Source: Streptomyces spinoverrucosus (lineage in GTDB: Bacteria; Actinomycetota; Actinomycetes; Streptomycetales; Streptomycetaceae). Taken from it: 64,000 nt of DNA. Below, piece by piece: positions 52,301-59,603 of the stretch. The stretch's first letter is position 1, and every line of letters starts with the position of its first letter. The stretch covers positions 2,666,001 to 2,730,000 of the forward strand of contig NZ_JADPZX010000001.1 of the NCBI RefSeq assembly GCF_015712165.1, read 5' to 3'. The notes beneath the pieces are model-generated. The model was not told the DNA's origin and made no database searches. It saw only the letters and a list, made by a program, of their open reading frames with translations. Made by a program: the position numbers and the translations under genes.

Positions 52301-53189
52301 CCTGTCGGAGGACCAGGCGCGCCTGAACGTCTACAACTCCCTGCTGTCCGAGTACGCGGCGATGGGCTTCGAGTACGGCTACTCGCTGGCCCGGCCGGAC
52401 GCGCTCGTGCTGTGGGAGGCGCAGTTCGGCGACTTCGTCAACGGCGCGCAGACGGTCGTGGACGAGTTCATCTCGTCGGCCGAGCAGAAGTGGGGCCAGA
52501 CGTCCGGCGTCACCCTGCTCCTGCCGCACGGCTACGAGGGCCAGGGGCCGGACCACTCCTCCGCCCGCCCGGAGCGCTTCCTGCAGCTCTGCGCCCAGAA
52601 CAACATGACGGTCGCGATGCCCACGTCGCCGTCGAACTACTTCCACCTCCTGCGGTGGCAGGTGCACAACCCGCACCACAAGCCGCTGGTCGTCTTCACC
52701 CCGAAGTCGATGCTGCGCCTGAAGGCGGCGGCCTCGAAGGCGGACGAGTTCACCACGGGCGGCTTCCGTCCCGTCATCGGCGACGCGTCGGTGGACCCGG
52801 CGGCGGTGAAGAAGGTCGTCTTCTGCGCGGGCAAGGTCTACTACGACCTGGAGGCCGAGCGTCAGAAGCGCGGCGTGACGGACACGGCGATCATCCGCAT
52901 CGAGCGCCTGTACCCGCTGCCGGGTACCGAGCTCCAGGCGGAGATCAAGAAGTACCCGAACGCCGAGAAGTACCTGTGGGCCCAGGAGGAGCCGGCGAAC
53001 CAGGGTGCCTGGCCGTTCATCGCGCTCAACCTGATCGACCACCTGGACCTGGCGGTCGGCGCGGACGTCCCGCACGGCGAGCGCCTGCGCCGCATCTCGC
53101 GTCCGCACGGCTCGTCCCCCGCCGTGGGCTCCGCGAAGCGGCACCAGGCGGAGCAGGAGCAGCTGGTGCGAGAGGTGTTCGAGGCGTGA
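49395..53189 (+). CDS. kgd: Multifunctional 2-oxoglutarate decarboxylase / dehydrogenase E1-E2 (Kgd)
   Basis: A 1264-residue fused enzyme of the actinobacterial type. The N-terminal E1 segment [19 protein letters not shown] (about 25-45) is followed by an Ala/Pro-rich linker where a lipoyl domain might be expected. An E2 acyltransferase core carries the catalytic His in TYDHRVIQG (about 359). The E1o thiamine-diphosphate decarboxylase then has [22 protein letters not shown] (about 684) and NNQVGFT. It converts 2-oxoglutarate to succinyl-CoA or succinate semialdehyde in the TCA cycle. GTG 49395 gives the family N-terminus; GTG 49368 is an in-frame alternative. A perfect 21-bp hairpin follows the stop. 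Confidence 0.96.
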   Translation: MSPQSPSNASSVSTDADQAGKNPAAAFGPNEWLVDEIYQQYLQDPNSVDRAWWDFFADYKPGAAATPAPAGTAAAGAAETTSTAQAPAQAAPAAPAAPAAPKPVAAAPAPAQAPAQPKAPAPAAAKPQPKPKAAAEPAAAAPDGPELVTLRGPAAAVAKNMNASLELPTATSVRAVPVKLLFDNRIVINNHLKRARGGKISFTHLIGYAMVQAIKAMPSMNWSFGQQDGKPTLVKPPHVNLGLAIDLVKPNGDRQLVVAAIKKAETLNFFEFWQAYEDIVRRARDGKLTMDDFSGVTVSLTNPGGLGTVHSVPRLMPGQSVIMGVGSMDYPAEFQGTSQDTLNKLGISKVMTLTSTYDHRVIQGAASGEFLRQVANLLLGENGFYDDIFEALRIPYEPVRWLKDIDASHDDDVTKAARVFELIHSYRVRGHVMADTDPLEYQQRKHPDLDITEHGLTLWDLEREFAVGGFAGKSMMKLRDILGVLRDSYCRTTGIEFMHIQDPKQRKWIQDRVERPHAKPEREEQLRVLRRLNAAEAFETFLQTKYVGQKRFSLEGGESVIPLLDAVLDSAAESRLDEVVIGMAHRGRLNVLANIVGKSYAQIFREFEGNLDPKSMHGSGDVKYHLGAEGTFTGLDGEQIKVSLVANPSHLEAVDPVLEGVARAKQDIINKGGTDFTVLPVAIHGDAAFAGQGVVAETLNMSQLRGYRTGGTVHIVINNQVGFTAAPESSRSSMYATDVARMIEAPIFHVNGDDPEAVVRVARLAFEFRQAFNKDVVIDLICYRRRGHNESDNPAFTQPLMYDLIDKKRSVRKLYTESLIGRGDITLEEAEQALQDYQGQLEKVFTEVREATSQPAAVETPDAQAEFPVAVSTAVSTEIVKRIAESQVNIPDHITVHPRLLPQLQRRASMVEDGTIDWGMGETLAFGSLLLEGVPVRLAGQDSQRGTFGQRHAVIIDRSTGEEYTPLQYLSEDQARLNVYNSLLSEYAAMGFEYGYSLARPDALVLWEAQFGDFVNGAQTVVDEFISSAEQKWGQTSGVTLLLPHGYEGQGPDHSSARPERFLQLCAQNNMTVAMPTSPSNYFHLLRWQVHNPHHKPLVVFTPKSMLRLKAAASKADEFTTGGFRPVIGDASVDPAAVKKVVFCAGKVYYDLEAERQKRGVTDTAIIRIERLYPLPGTELQAEIKKYPNAEKYLWAQEEPANQGAWPFIALNLIDHLDLAVGADVPHGERLRRISRPHGSSPAVGSAKRHQAEQEQLVREVFEA

Positions 53190-53205
53190 GCCGCTGAGCA
53201 TCGGC

Positions 53206-53264
53206 TCGCCCCATGGGTCGGCCCCATCGCCTCGGTGAGGTGGTGGGGCCGACCCATGGGGCGA
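53206..53264. terminator. Perfect 21-bp inverted repeat after kgd
   Basis: The arm 53206-53226 (starts TCGCCCCATGGG, ends GGCCCCA) is the exact reverse complement of 53244-53264. The 17-base loop can itself pair CCTC/GAGG. Located 16 bases after the kgd stop, it is the likely kgd terminator. Each arm also contains the palindrome CCCATGGG. Confidence 0.85.
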
Positions 53265-53383
53265 CCACGGCGAGCACCTCGCCGCCTGCCGTCCCGAGCC
53301 ATCCCGTGCGGGCCACGCTCCGGCCACGCATAACCTGGAGAGGTACGACCAGAGGCCCCAGGCCCAGCCCCAGGAGAGCATCC

Positions 53384-53563
53384 GTGTACTTCACCGACCG
53401 AGGCATCGAAGAGCTGGAGAAGCGGCGCGGCGAGGAGGAGGTCACCTTCGAGTGGCTCGCCGAGCAACTGCGCACATTCGTCGATCTGAATCCGGACTTC
53501 GAGGTGCCGGTGGAGCGGTTGGCGACGTGGCTGGCGCGGCTGGACGACGAGGACGAGGAGTAA
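53384..53563 (+). CDS. DUF6104-type small protein
   Basis: A 59-residue acidic protein, VYFTDRGIEELEKRRGEEEV followed by a helical part FEWLAEQLRTFVDLNPDFEVPVERLATWLARL and an acidic tail DDEDEE. I recall this as a highly conserved small Streptomyces protein (DUF6104) with no known function. GTG 53384 is preceded by AGGAG. A UUCG-loop terminator follows at 53614-53636, so it is a single-gene unit between kgd and the DUF4097 operon. Confidence 0.85.
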   Translation: MYFTDRGIEELEKRRGEEEVTFEWLAEQLRTFVDLNPDFEVPVERLATWLARLDDEDEE

Positions 53564-53613
53564 AACGCGGAGCAGGGTGACGGGATACCTTTGGGTGCCC
53601 CGGTGCGGGTTGT

Positions 53614-53636
53614 GGGCGCCTTCGGGCGCCCTTTGT
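53614..53636 (+). terminator. Terminator with UUCG tetraloop
   Basis: GGGCGCC (53614-53620), TTCG loop, GGCGCCC (53625-53631), then TTTGT. A classic stable hairpin with a short U-rich tail, 50 bases after the small DUF6104-type gene. Confidence 0.85.
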
Positions 53637-53755
53637 GCGTCGTCGTCCTGTGATCCAGCCGGGGCTGCGGCGGTGCCACCGGGTGGTGAGCGGGAGGCCC
53701 ATCGCCACCTGAGCGGGGACGGCGGTGCCGGGGCTCGGTCACCGAAATGAGTGTC

Positions 53756-53809
53756 TTGACTTTCGACGGTCACGATATATCGTGAATCACGTAAGACGCG
53801 ATATGGCGT
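53756..53809 (+). promoter_or_regulatory. Promoter and palindromic operators of the DUF4097-PadR operon
   Basis: TTGACT (53756-53761) and TATCGT (53778-53783) form a promoter with a 16-base spacer. The perfect palindrome CACGATATATCGTG (53771-53784) covers the -10, and a second, imperfect site ACGCGATATGGCGT (53796-53809) follows 25 bp downstream. The AT-rich ATAT core flanked by GC is typical of PadR operators, so autoregulation by the PadR protein encoded as the second gene is likely. The ribosome binding site GAGGAGG precedes the ATG at 53828. Confidence 0.8.
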
Positions 53810-53827
53810 GTCGAGGAGGTCCCCACC

Positions 53828-54772
53828 ATGTCGGAATGGTCCGTCGCCGAGCCGAGCAAGTTCACGTTCGAGGAGCCCGTGAGCGAGCTCCACGTACGCA
53901 TCGTCAATGGAACGGTGAACGTGGTGGGCACCGATGAGGGTTCCGCCCGCCTGGAGGTCGGCGAGATCGAGGGACCACCCCTGATCGTCACCCAGCAGGG
54001 CGGCACGCTCACGGTGGCCTACGAGGACCTGCCCTGGAAGGGCTTCCTGAAGTGGCTCGACCGCAAGGGCTGGCGCCGCAGCGCAGTGGTGTCGCTGGCG
54101 GTCCCGGTGCATACGAGGGTGGAGGTCGGCGTCGTCAGCGCCGCCGCCGTGGTCTCCGGGATCGAGGGGCGCGCGGAGGTCAAGGGCGTCTCCGGTGACA
54201 CCACGCTCGTCGGACTCGCGGGCCCGGTCCGCGCGGACACCGTCTCCGGGAGCGTGGAGGCCCAGGCCCTGAGCGGCGACCTGCGCTTCAACTCCGTCTC
54301 CGGTGACCTGACCGTCGTCGAGGGCGCGGGCTCCTCGGTCAAGGCCGACTCGGTCAGCGGCTCCATGATCGTCGACCTGGACCCGACGGGCAGCCCCACC
54401 GACGTCAGTCTGACCAGCGTCTCGGGTGAGATCGCCATCCGGCTGCCGCATCCGGCGGACGCGGAGGTGGAGGCCAACACCGCGAGCGGGGCCGTCTCCA
54501 ACGCCTTCGAAGACCTCCGCGTTACCGGCCAGTGGGGCGCCAAGCGCATCACCGGCCGCCTCGGCGCGGGCAACGGCCGGCTGAAGGCCACGACCGTCTC
54601 CGGCTCGATCGCCCTGCTGCGCCGCCCGCCCGTGGAGGACGACGGCCCGTGGGCCGACCCGGCGGACGAACCGCGCGATGCCTCGGGGGACAATTCGGAT
54701 TCCGGTCCGGGCGAGGGTGCGACGCCGACCAGCGCCCCGGCCGATGGCACGACCGACAAGAAGGTGCTCTGA
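53828..54772 (+). CDS. DUF4097-type beta-helix protein
   Basis: A 314-residue protein of the DUF4097 (putative adhesin-like) family. A repeating (V/L)SG(D/S) motif at about 18-residue intervals (GVSGDTTL, TVSGSVEA, ALSGDLRF, SVSGDLTV, SVSGSMIV, SVSGEIAI, TASGAV, TVSGSIAL) predicts a right-handed beta-helix. There is no signal peptide, so it is cytoplasmic despite the adhesin label. The C-terminus is disordered and acidic. It is first in an operon with a PadR regulator one base downstream. The function is unknown; the operon layout suggests a stress-responsive unit. Confidence 0.85.
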   Translation: MSEWSVAEPSKFTFEEPVSELHVRIVNGTVNVVGTDEGSARLEVGEIEGPPLIVTQQGGTLTVAYEDLPWKGFLKWLDRKGWRRSAVVSLAVPVHTRVEVGVVSAAAVVSGIEGRAEVKGVSGDTTLVGLAGPVRADTVSGSVEAQALSGDLRFNSVSGDLTVVEGAGSSVKADSVSGSMIVDLDPTGSPTDVSLTSVSGEIAIRLPHPADAEVEANTASGAVSNAFEDLRVTGQWGAKRITGRLGAGNGRLKATTVSGSIALLRRPPVEDDGPWADPADEPRDASGDNSDSGPGEGATPTSAPADGTTDKKVL

Positions 54773-54773
54773 C

Positions 54774-55817
54774 ATGCCCCCCGTCTTCGCTCACGGCCGC
54801 CTCCGTCTCTACCTGCTGAAACTGCTCGACGAGGCCCCGCGACACGGCTACGAGGTGATCCGCCTCCTTGAGGAACGCTTCCAGGGGCTGTACGCGCCGT
54901 CGGCCGGTACCGTCTACCCGCGCCTGGCCAAGCTGGAGGCCGAGGGCCTGGTCACCCACACCACCGAGGGCGGCCGCAAGGTGTACGCCATCACGGACGC
55001 CGGACGCGCCGAGCTGGCCGACCGCAGCGGTGAACTGGCCGACCTGGAAATGGAGATCCGCGAGTCGGTGGCGGAGCTGGCCGCCGAGATCCGCGCCGAT
55101 GTGCGGGGCGCCGCCGGCGATCTGCGGCGCGAGATGCGGGCGGCGATGAGTGAGGCCCGCAAGGGCGGCGCGGTGAACGGTGACGCCGGGGACTTCTCCG
55201 AGTACACCGACAAGGAGGCCTGGCGCGCCGCGAAGGAGGAGATGCGGCGGGCCAAACAGGAGTGGAAGGAGCAGGCGCGGCGCGCCAAGGACGAGAGCCG
55301 TCGGGCCCGCGACGAGGCCCAGCGGGCGCGGCGCCAGGCCAAGGAGGCGCAGGAGCGGGCCCGGGCGCAGGCGCAGGAGGAGATGCAGCGCATCGCCCAG
55401 CGGGTTCAGGAGCAGGTGCAGGACCACTTCGCGCGGGGCGACTGGCCGACGGGGGTGCGCGAGGGTCTGACTGAACTCGCCAAGGAGTTCGGCGAGTTCG
55501 GGAAGGACTTCGGCAAGGAGTTCGGCAAGGACTTCGGTTTCGGGCGCGGCGGGGCGGCAAAGCCGACGTCGGCACCGGAGTACACGACAACCCCGGAGGA
55601 CTTCCCGGCCGACTACGAGCCGGCCTGGTCCCACGACGACTCCTCCACCGGCGACCCGGCCCGCGACCTGGACCGCCTCCTCGACCGCTTCCGCGACGAC
55701 ATCCGCGACGCGGCCCGCGACCACGGGGTGACGTCAGATCAACTCCGCGACGCCCGACGCCATTTGTCATCAGCGGCTGCACACATCGGGGCGCTGCTGC
55801 GGACACCGAAGGGGTAG
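54774..55817 (+). CDS. PadR-family regulator with long coiled-coil tail
   Basis: A 347-residue PadR protein. The N-terminal winged helix covers about 1-85 (FAHGRLRLYLLKLLDEAPRHGYEVIRLLEERF, YPRLAKLEAEGLVTHTTEGGRKVY). A very long charged coiled coil (about 85-235, with KEEMRRAKQEWKEQARRAKDE and ARAQAQEEMQRIAQ) follows. Next is a KEFGEFGKDFGKEFGKDFGFGRGG repeat, and a C-terminal helical segment (RDLDRLLDRFRDDIRDAARDHG) comes last. Ordinary PadR proteins have about 180 residues, so this is nearly double. It probably represses its own operon at the palindromes 53771-53809. The coiled coil could mediate assembly or interaction with the DUF4097 partner. Confidence 0.87.
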   Translation: MPPVFAHGRLRLYLLKLLDEAPRHGYEVIRLLEERFQGLYAPSAGTVYPRLAKLEAEGLVTHTTEGGRKVYAITDAGRAELADRSGELADLEMEIRESVAELAAEIRADVRGAAGDLRREMRAAMSEARKGGAVNGDAGDFSEYTDKEAWRAAKEEMRRAKQEWKEQARRAKDESRRARDEAQRARRQAKEAQERARAQAQEEMQRIAQRVQEQVQDHFARGDWPTGVREGLTELAKEFGEFGKDFGKEFGKDFGFGRGGAAKPTSAPEYTTTPEDFPADYEPAWSHDDSSTGDPARDLDRLLDRFRDDIRDAARDHGVTSDQLRDARRHLSSAAAHIGALLRTPKG

Positions 55818-56216
55818 GCGCCGGGGGCCGGGGCCTCGCCAGACGGCACCCTCATCCGCGGGCCCGGCCTGGCGGGGCCGACCACGGGCAGACCCTGCCT
55901 GCGGGGCCGGACCTGGCCGAGGGACGGCGCCCCTCCTCCGCAAGGCCCAGCCTGGCGGGGCTGGCCGGGGACAACCTTGCCCGCGGGGCCGGGCCTGGCG
56001 GGGCAAGCCGGGAGCAAACCCTGCCCGTGAGGCCGGGCCGGGCCTGGCCGCCAGACGGCACCCTCATCCGCGGGCCCGGCCTGGCGGGGCCGACCGGGTG
56101 CAAACCTTGCCTGCGAGGCCCCGCCTGGCGGGCGAGGGTGCCTTTGCCCGTGGCCCGCGTAGGCCCGGCGGGGCCGACCGCCGGTCATGGTGGGGCGAGC
56201 CTCAACCCGCCCCCGC
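55818..56216. repeat. GC-rich repeat block between convergent genes
   Basis: About 400 bases of diverged copies of a GGCCCGGCCTGGCGGGGCCGACC unit; the core is given here only as GGCCTGGCGGGGC. A 46-bp segment beginning GCCAGACGGCACC and ending GGGGCCGACC is repeated exactly at 55838-55883 and 56050-56095. The open frame on the minus strand (55739-56188) encodes only Gly/Pro/Arg repeats without a ribosome binding site and is not called. The block separates the PadR gene and the Clp-N gene, both ending at its edges. Confidence 0.8.
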
Positions 56217-56783
56217 TCAGCCCGCCTTGGCCTCTCCCCCGCCGCTCAGTACGCGCGTGACCGACTCGTAAGTGACGCCGTGGTCGGCGAGTACCTCTGC
56301 GGGGACGCCCGGGCGGGCGGTCAGGGCGAGGAGGAGGTGTTCGTCGCCGATGGACCGTTCGCGGCGGGCGACGGCGATACGCAGCGACTTCTCCAGCACA
56401 TCCTTGGCACCCCGGCTGAAAGAACGGTGCCCGCCCCACCACCCCCGGTCCTTGCGGTCACCGGACATCGCACCCACACCGTGCGCCTCCTCCACCCGGG
56501 AGACGATCTCCGCGACGTCGATCCCCAGCCCGGCCAGCGCCTCCGCCTCGGCCTGAGAAAGCCCCGCCCGCCGCCGGGCCGCCTCCAGCGCCCGCGCCAC
56601 CGACTCCCGTCGCTCGGCTGCCAGCCCGAGCGCGGCCAGCGCGAACGCACCGCGACCGGCCCCACGGTCGAGCAGGGCGAGCAGCAGATGCTCCGCGTCT
56701 ACGGTCTGCGCCCCCGCCCCCTCGCACTGCTCGACGGCACCCTTCACCACGGCCCGGGCGTCCTTCGTGAACCGTTCGAACAT
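56217..56783 (-). CDS. Clp N-terminal domain protein
   Basis: A 188-residue protein with two Clp-N type repeats: MFERFTKDARAVVKGAVEQCE, DAEHLLLALLDRGAGRGAFALAALGL, then FSRGAKDVLEKSLRIAVARRERSIGDEHLLLALTARPGVPAEVLADHGV. It has no AAA+ module, so it is a stand-alone adaptor-like protein that might bind substrates or ClpC. GGGAGG precedes two adjacent ATGs (56786 and 56783); MFERF at 56783 is the family start. The upstream HTH gene stop lies inside the ATGATG, coupling the two genes. Confidence 0.9.
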   Translation of the reverse strand: MFERFTKDARAVVKGAVEQCEGAGAQTVDAEHLLLALLDRGAGRGAFALAALGLAAERRESVARALEAARRRAGLSQAEAEALAGLGIDVAEIVSRVEEAHGVGAMSGDRKDRGWWGGHRSFSRGAKDVLEKSLRIAVARRERSIGDEHLLLALTARPGVPAEVLADHGVTYESVTRVLSGGGEAKAG

Positions 56784-56992
56784 CATCGCCTCCCGTACTT
56801 CTTGTGCACGGCCTGCCTGCTCACACCGAGTTCCGCGGCGATCTCCTGCCACGACCAGCCCTGATTGCGCGCACTGCGCACCTGCACGGCCTCCAACTGC
56901 TCCAGCAGCCGCCGCAAGGCGGCGACGGCCCGCAGCCCGATCCGTGGATCGCGGTCACCGGCGCGCTCGGCGAGTTCGGTAGCTTCGGTCAT
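56783..56992 (-). CDS. Small helix-turn-helix protein
   Basis: A 69-residue DNA-binding protein: an N-terminal helical part (ELAERAGDRDPRIGLRAVAALRRLLEQLEAVQV) and a C-terminal HTH RSARNQGWSWQEIAAELGVSRQAVHKKYG resembling sigma-70 region 4 or homeodomain-like HTHs. It heads the two-gene operon with the Clp-N gene, overlapping by ATGA/TGATG. Two GTCAAC-N4-GTTGAC palindromes (56996-57039) lie at its start, suggesting autorepression. Confidence 0.85.
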   Translation of the reverse strand: MTEATELAERAGDRDPRIGLRAVAALRRLLEQLEAVQVRSARNQGWSWQEIAAELGVSRQAVHKKYGRR

Positions 56993-56995
56993 GAC

Positions 56996-57039
56996 GTCAA
57001 CCTACGTTGACACACCCCCATCCGTCAATCCTGGTTGAC
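56996..57039. promoter_or_regulatory. Twin palindromes GTCAA(C/T)-N4-GTTGAC
   Basis: Site 1 GTCAAC-CTAC-GTTGAC (56996-57011) is a perfect inverted repeat. Site 2 GTCAAT-CCTG-GTTGAC (57024-57039) has one mismatch. Their centres are 28 bp apart. They lie immediately upstream of the HTH gene ATG (56992), so site 1 probably overlaps the transcription start. The HTH protein is the natural candidate to bind them. Confidence 0.7.
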
Positions 57040-57047
57040 AATACGAA

Positions 57048-57078
57048 GGCGGCCGGTCCGAATCCCGGACCGGCCGCC
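57048..57078. terminator. 13-bp stem terminator
   Basis: GGCGGCCGGTCCG (57048-57060) pairs perfectly with CGGACCGGCCGCC (57066-57078) around a five-base loop. Located 27 bases after the end of the oxidoreductase gene (57105), it probably ends that transcript reading leftward, and perhaps insulates the HTH promoter. Confidence 0.85.
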
Positions 57079-57104
57079 GCTGCCCTGCAGACCGACGGAA
57101 CCCG

Positions 57105-58070
57105 TCAGCCGTTGGCGAGCACGATCTTCCCGAACTGCTCGCCCGACTCCAGCCGTTCGAAGCCCTCCCGGGCCCGGTCCATCGGCAGCACCTCGTCGAT
57201 GACGGGACGTACGCCGGTGGCGGCGCAGAAGGACAGCAGGTCCTCCAGTTCCTCCTTGGTGCCCATCGTGGAACCGACGACCTTCAGCTCCAGGAAGAAG
57301 ATCCGGGTCAGTTCGGCGTGGGACGGCCGATCACCGCTCGTGGCACCGGAGATGACGAGCGTTCCGCCGGGACGCAGCGACTTCACCGAGTGCGACCAGG
57401 TGGCGGCACCGACGGTCTCGATGACGGCGTCGACGCGCTGCGGCAGCCGCGCCCCCGACTCCAGCGCCTCCACGGCCCCCAGCTCCAGGGCACGCTTGCG
57501 CTTGGCCTCGTCCCGGCTGGTGGCGAAGACGCGCAGCCCGGCGGCCTTGCCGAGCACGATCGCGGCCGTGGCGACACCGCCACCGGCGCCCTGCACCAGC
57601 ACCGAGTCGCCGGGGCGGACACCGGCGTTGGTGAAGAGCATGCGGTACGCCGTCAGCCAGGCGGTCGGCAGGCAGGCGGCCTCCGCGAAGGAGAGCTCCT
57701 TCGGCTTGGGAAGGATGTTCCAGGTCGGTACGGCGACCTGGTCGGCGAACGTGCCCTGGTAGTGCTCGGTGAGGATGGAACGGGGTTCCTTGGGGCCGAC
57801 CCCGTGGCCCGTCTGGCCGATGACGGAGTGCAGGACGACCTCGTTGCCGTCCTCGTCGACGCCGGCGGCGTCACAGCCGAGGATCATCGGCAGCTTGTCC
57901 TCTGCGAGGCCCACGCCGCGCAGGGACCAGAGGTCGTGGTGGTTGAGGGAGGCGGCTTTGACGTCGACGACACTCCAGCCGGGCTTGACCTCGGGGGCTG
58001 GGCGCTCCCCCAACTCAAGGCCGTTCAGCGGCTGGTCGCGGTCGATTCGGGCGGCGTAGACAGCGAACAT
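57105..58070 (-). CDS. Zinc-type alcohol dehydrogenase/quinone-oxidoreductase-like (MDR) protein
   Basis: A 321-residue medium-chain dehydrogenase/reductase. The N-terminal GroES-like part has VKAASLNHHDLWSLRGVG and ILGCDAAGVDEDGNEV. The Rossmann part has VLVQGAGGGVATAAIVLGKAAGLRVFATSRDEAKR (GAGGGV NADP motif), ending FGKIVLANG. The structural-zinc cysteine cluster is absent, so it resembles quinone-oxidoreductase-like members. The substrate is unknown. ATG 58070 lacks a ribosome binding site, while TATCGT seven bases upstream could give a leaderless transcript. Confidence 0.87.
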   Translation of the reverse strand: MFAVYAARIDRDQPLNGLELGERPAPEVKPGWSVVDVKAASLNHHDLWSLRGVGLAEDKLPMILGCDAAGVDEDGNEVVLHSVIGQTGHGVGPKEPRSILTEHYQGTFADQVAVPTWNILPKPKELSFAEAACLPTAWLTAYRMLFTNAGVRPGDSVLVQGAGGGVATAAIVLGKAAGLRVFATSRDEAKRKRALELGAVEALESGARLPQRVDAVIETVGAATWSHSVKSLRPGGTLVISGATSGDRPSHAELTRIFFLELKVVGSTMGTKEELEDLLSFCAATGVRPVIDEVLPMDRAREGFERLESGEQFGKIVLANG

Positions 58071-58160
58071 GCAGCCGACGATAGATTCCAGGAGGGACCA
58101 ACGGAACGCCGGATCCCTGTGAGACACACCCTCTTGCCACAGGAACACCGCCCACTGCAC

Positions 58161-58215
58161 GCCCTCAGGGGCGCGGGGAACTGCGCGCCCAGCCCACAAC
58201 GACGGGCACCGCACC
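58161..58215. repeat. Dispersed palindromic repeat
   Basis: CAGGGGCGCGGGGAACTGCGCG followed by CCCAGCCC (described here in parts) and GGGCACCGCACC: the same element as 30501-30555 and 32672-32745, located in the gap between the malic enzyme gene and the MDR gene. Confidence 0.75.
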
Positions 58216-58339
58216 ACAGCCGTCTCCACCTCCAAACCCCACGCACACCCCCCAACCCGCACCCGCCAACGACGCCCAGCCCCCACAAGCGACGTTCACC
58301 CGCAAACTCACCCGAACAGGTGCGCGGGTGGGCAAAGAA

Positions 58340-58368
58340 ATGGCCCCGCCCAAAACGGACGGGGCCAT
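58340..58368 (-). terminator. Rho-independent terminator of the malic enzyme gene
   Basis: On the minus strand ATGGCCCCG (58368-58360) pairs with CGGGGCCAT (58348-58340), followed by TTTCTTT. A nine-base-pair stem and U-rich tail 12 bases after the gene end make this the clearest intrinsic terminator in the window. Confidence 0.9.
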
Positions 58369-58379
58369 AACAAACAGGC

Positions 58380-59603
58380 TCAGCGCCGAGCAACGCCCTC
58401 CGCCCGCGCCGCCGCCGCGACAGCGGCAGTCACCGCTGGCGCCACCCGCTCATCGAACGGCGACGGAATGACATAGTCCGCGGCGAGGTCGTCACCCACG
58501 ACACCCGCCAGCGCCTCGGCCGCCGCGATCTTCATGCCCTCGGTGATCCGGGACGCCCGCACCTGGAGCGCGCCCGCGAAGATCCCCGGAAACGCCAGCA
58601 CATTGTTGATCTGGTTCGGGAAGTCCGACCGGCCCGTGGCGACGACCGCCGCGTACTTGTGCGCCACATCGGGGTGCACCTCGGGATTCGGGTTGGCCAT
58701 CGCGAACACGAACGCGCCCTCGGCCATGGAGGCGACGGCCTCCTCCGGCACCGTACCGCCGGAGACGCCGATGAAGACGTCCGCGCCGTCCAGAGCCGCC
58801 TCCAGCGACCCGGTGAGCCCGGCCTTGTTGGTGAACCCGGCGAGCTCCCGCTTGACCGGCGTCAGGTCCTCCCGGTCGGCGGAGACGACGCCCTTGCGGT
58901 CGGCGACCGCGACGTCCCCGATCCCGGCCTCGACCAGCATCTTCGCGATCGCGACCCCGGCCGCGCCCGCGCCCGAGATGACGGCCCGCAGGTCGGCGAG
59001 CGTCTTCCCGGTCAGCCGCGCGGCGTTCCGCAGGGCCGCCAGCGTCACGACCGCCGTGCCGTGCTGGTCGTCGTGGAAGACCGGGATGTCCAGCCGCTCC
59101 TGGAGCTTGCGCTCGATCTCGAAGCACCGCGGCGCCGAGATGTCCTCCAGGTTCACCCCGCCGAAGGAGGGGGCGAGGCGGACCACCGTCTCGACGATCT
59201 CGTCCACGTCCGTGCAGGCGAGGGCGATCGGAACCGCCTCCACGCCGCCGAACTGCTTGAACAGGATCGCCTTGCCCTCCATCACTGGGAGGGAGGCCTC
59301 GGGGCCGATGTCCCCGAGTCCGAGCACCGCCGTACCGTCGGTCACGACGGCGACGACGGACGATTTCCACGTGTAGTCGTGGACCAGTTCCGGCTTCTCG
59401 GCGATCGCGGTGCACACCTTCGCGACGCCGGGCGTATACGCCAGGGACAGGTCGTCCTTGTCTCGGACCGGCACGGTGGCCTGCACGGCCATCTTGCCGC
59501 CGCGGTGCAGCGCGAACGCCGGATCGAAGGAATCGAGGGGCTCGACCCCTCCCTCCTGCTCCGTACCGCTGTCGCTGCGAGGATTGACGATCTCCGCTGC
59601 CAC
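58380..59603 (-). CDS. NAD-dependent malic enzyme
   Basis: A 407-residue malic enzyme of the short bacterial type: LAYTPGVAKVCTAI (catalytic Tyr region), KSSVVAVVTDGTAVLGLGDIGPEASLPVMEGK (malate and metal site), ISAPRCFEIERKL, PVFHDDQHGTAVV (metal-binding Asp pair), and ISGAGAAGVAIAKML (NAD(P) motif). It decarboxylates malate to pyruvate. The short form without a phosphotransacetylase extension suggests the NAD-linked enzyme, but cofactor choice is not certain. GTG 59603 is preceded by AAGGGG at long spacing. Its leader holds three hairpins (59644-59735), and an intrinsic terminator follows. Confidence 0.93.
   Translation of the reverse strand: MAAEIVNPRSDSGTEQEGGVEPLDSFDPAFALHRGGKMAVQATVPVRDKDDLSLAYTPGVAKVCTAIAEKPELVHDYTWKSSVVAVVTDGTAVLGLGDIGPEASLPVMEGKAILFKQFGGVEAVPIALACTDVDEIVETVVRLAPSFGGVNLEDISAPRCFEIERKLQERLDIPVFHDDQHGTAVVTLAALRNAARLTGKTLADLRAVISGAGAAGVAIAKMLVEAGIGDVAVADRKGVVSADREDLTPVKRELAGFTNKAGLTGSLEAALDGADVFIGVSGGTVPEEAVASMAEGAFVFAMANPNPEVHPDVAHKYAAVVATGRSDFPNQINNVLAFPGIFAGALQVRASRITEGMKIAAAEALAGVVGDDLAADYVIPSPFDERVAPAVTAAVAAAARAEGVARR

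Noticed and set aside
49344..53381. A 1345-codon open frame antisense to kgd
   Set aside because: It is a third-position shadow of a high-GC gene. Its translation is Arg/Val/Leu/Asp-rich without domains, while the plus strand encodes the complete Kgd.
55739..56188. Minus-strand open frame of Gly/Pro/Arg repeats
   Set aside because: Entirely repeat-derived, no ribosome binding site, overlaps the end of the PadR gene.
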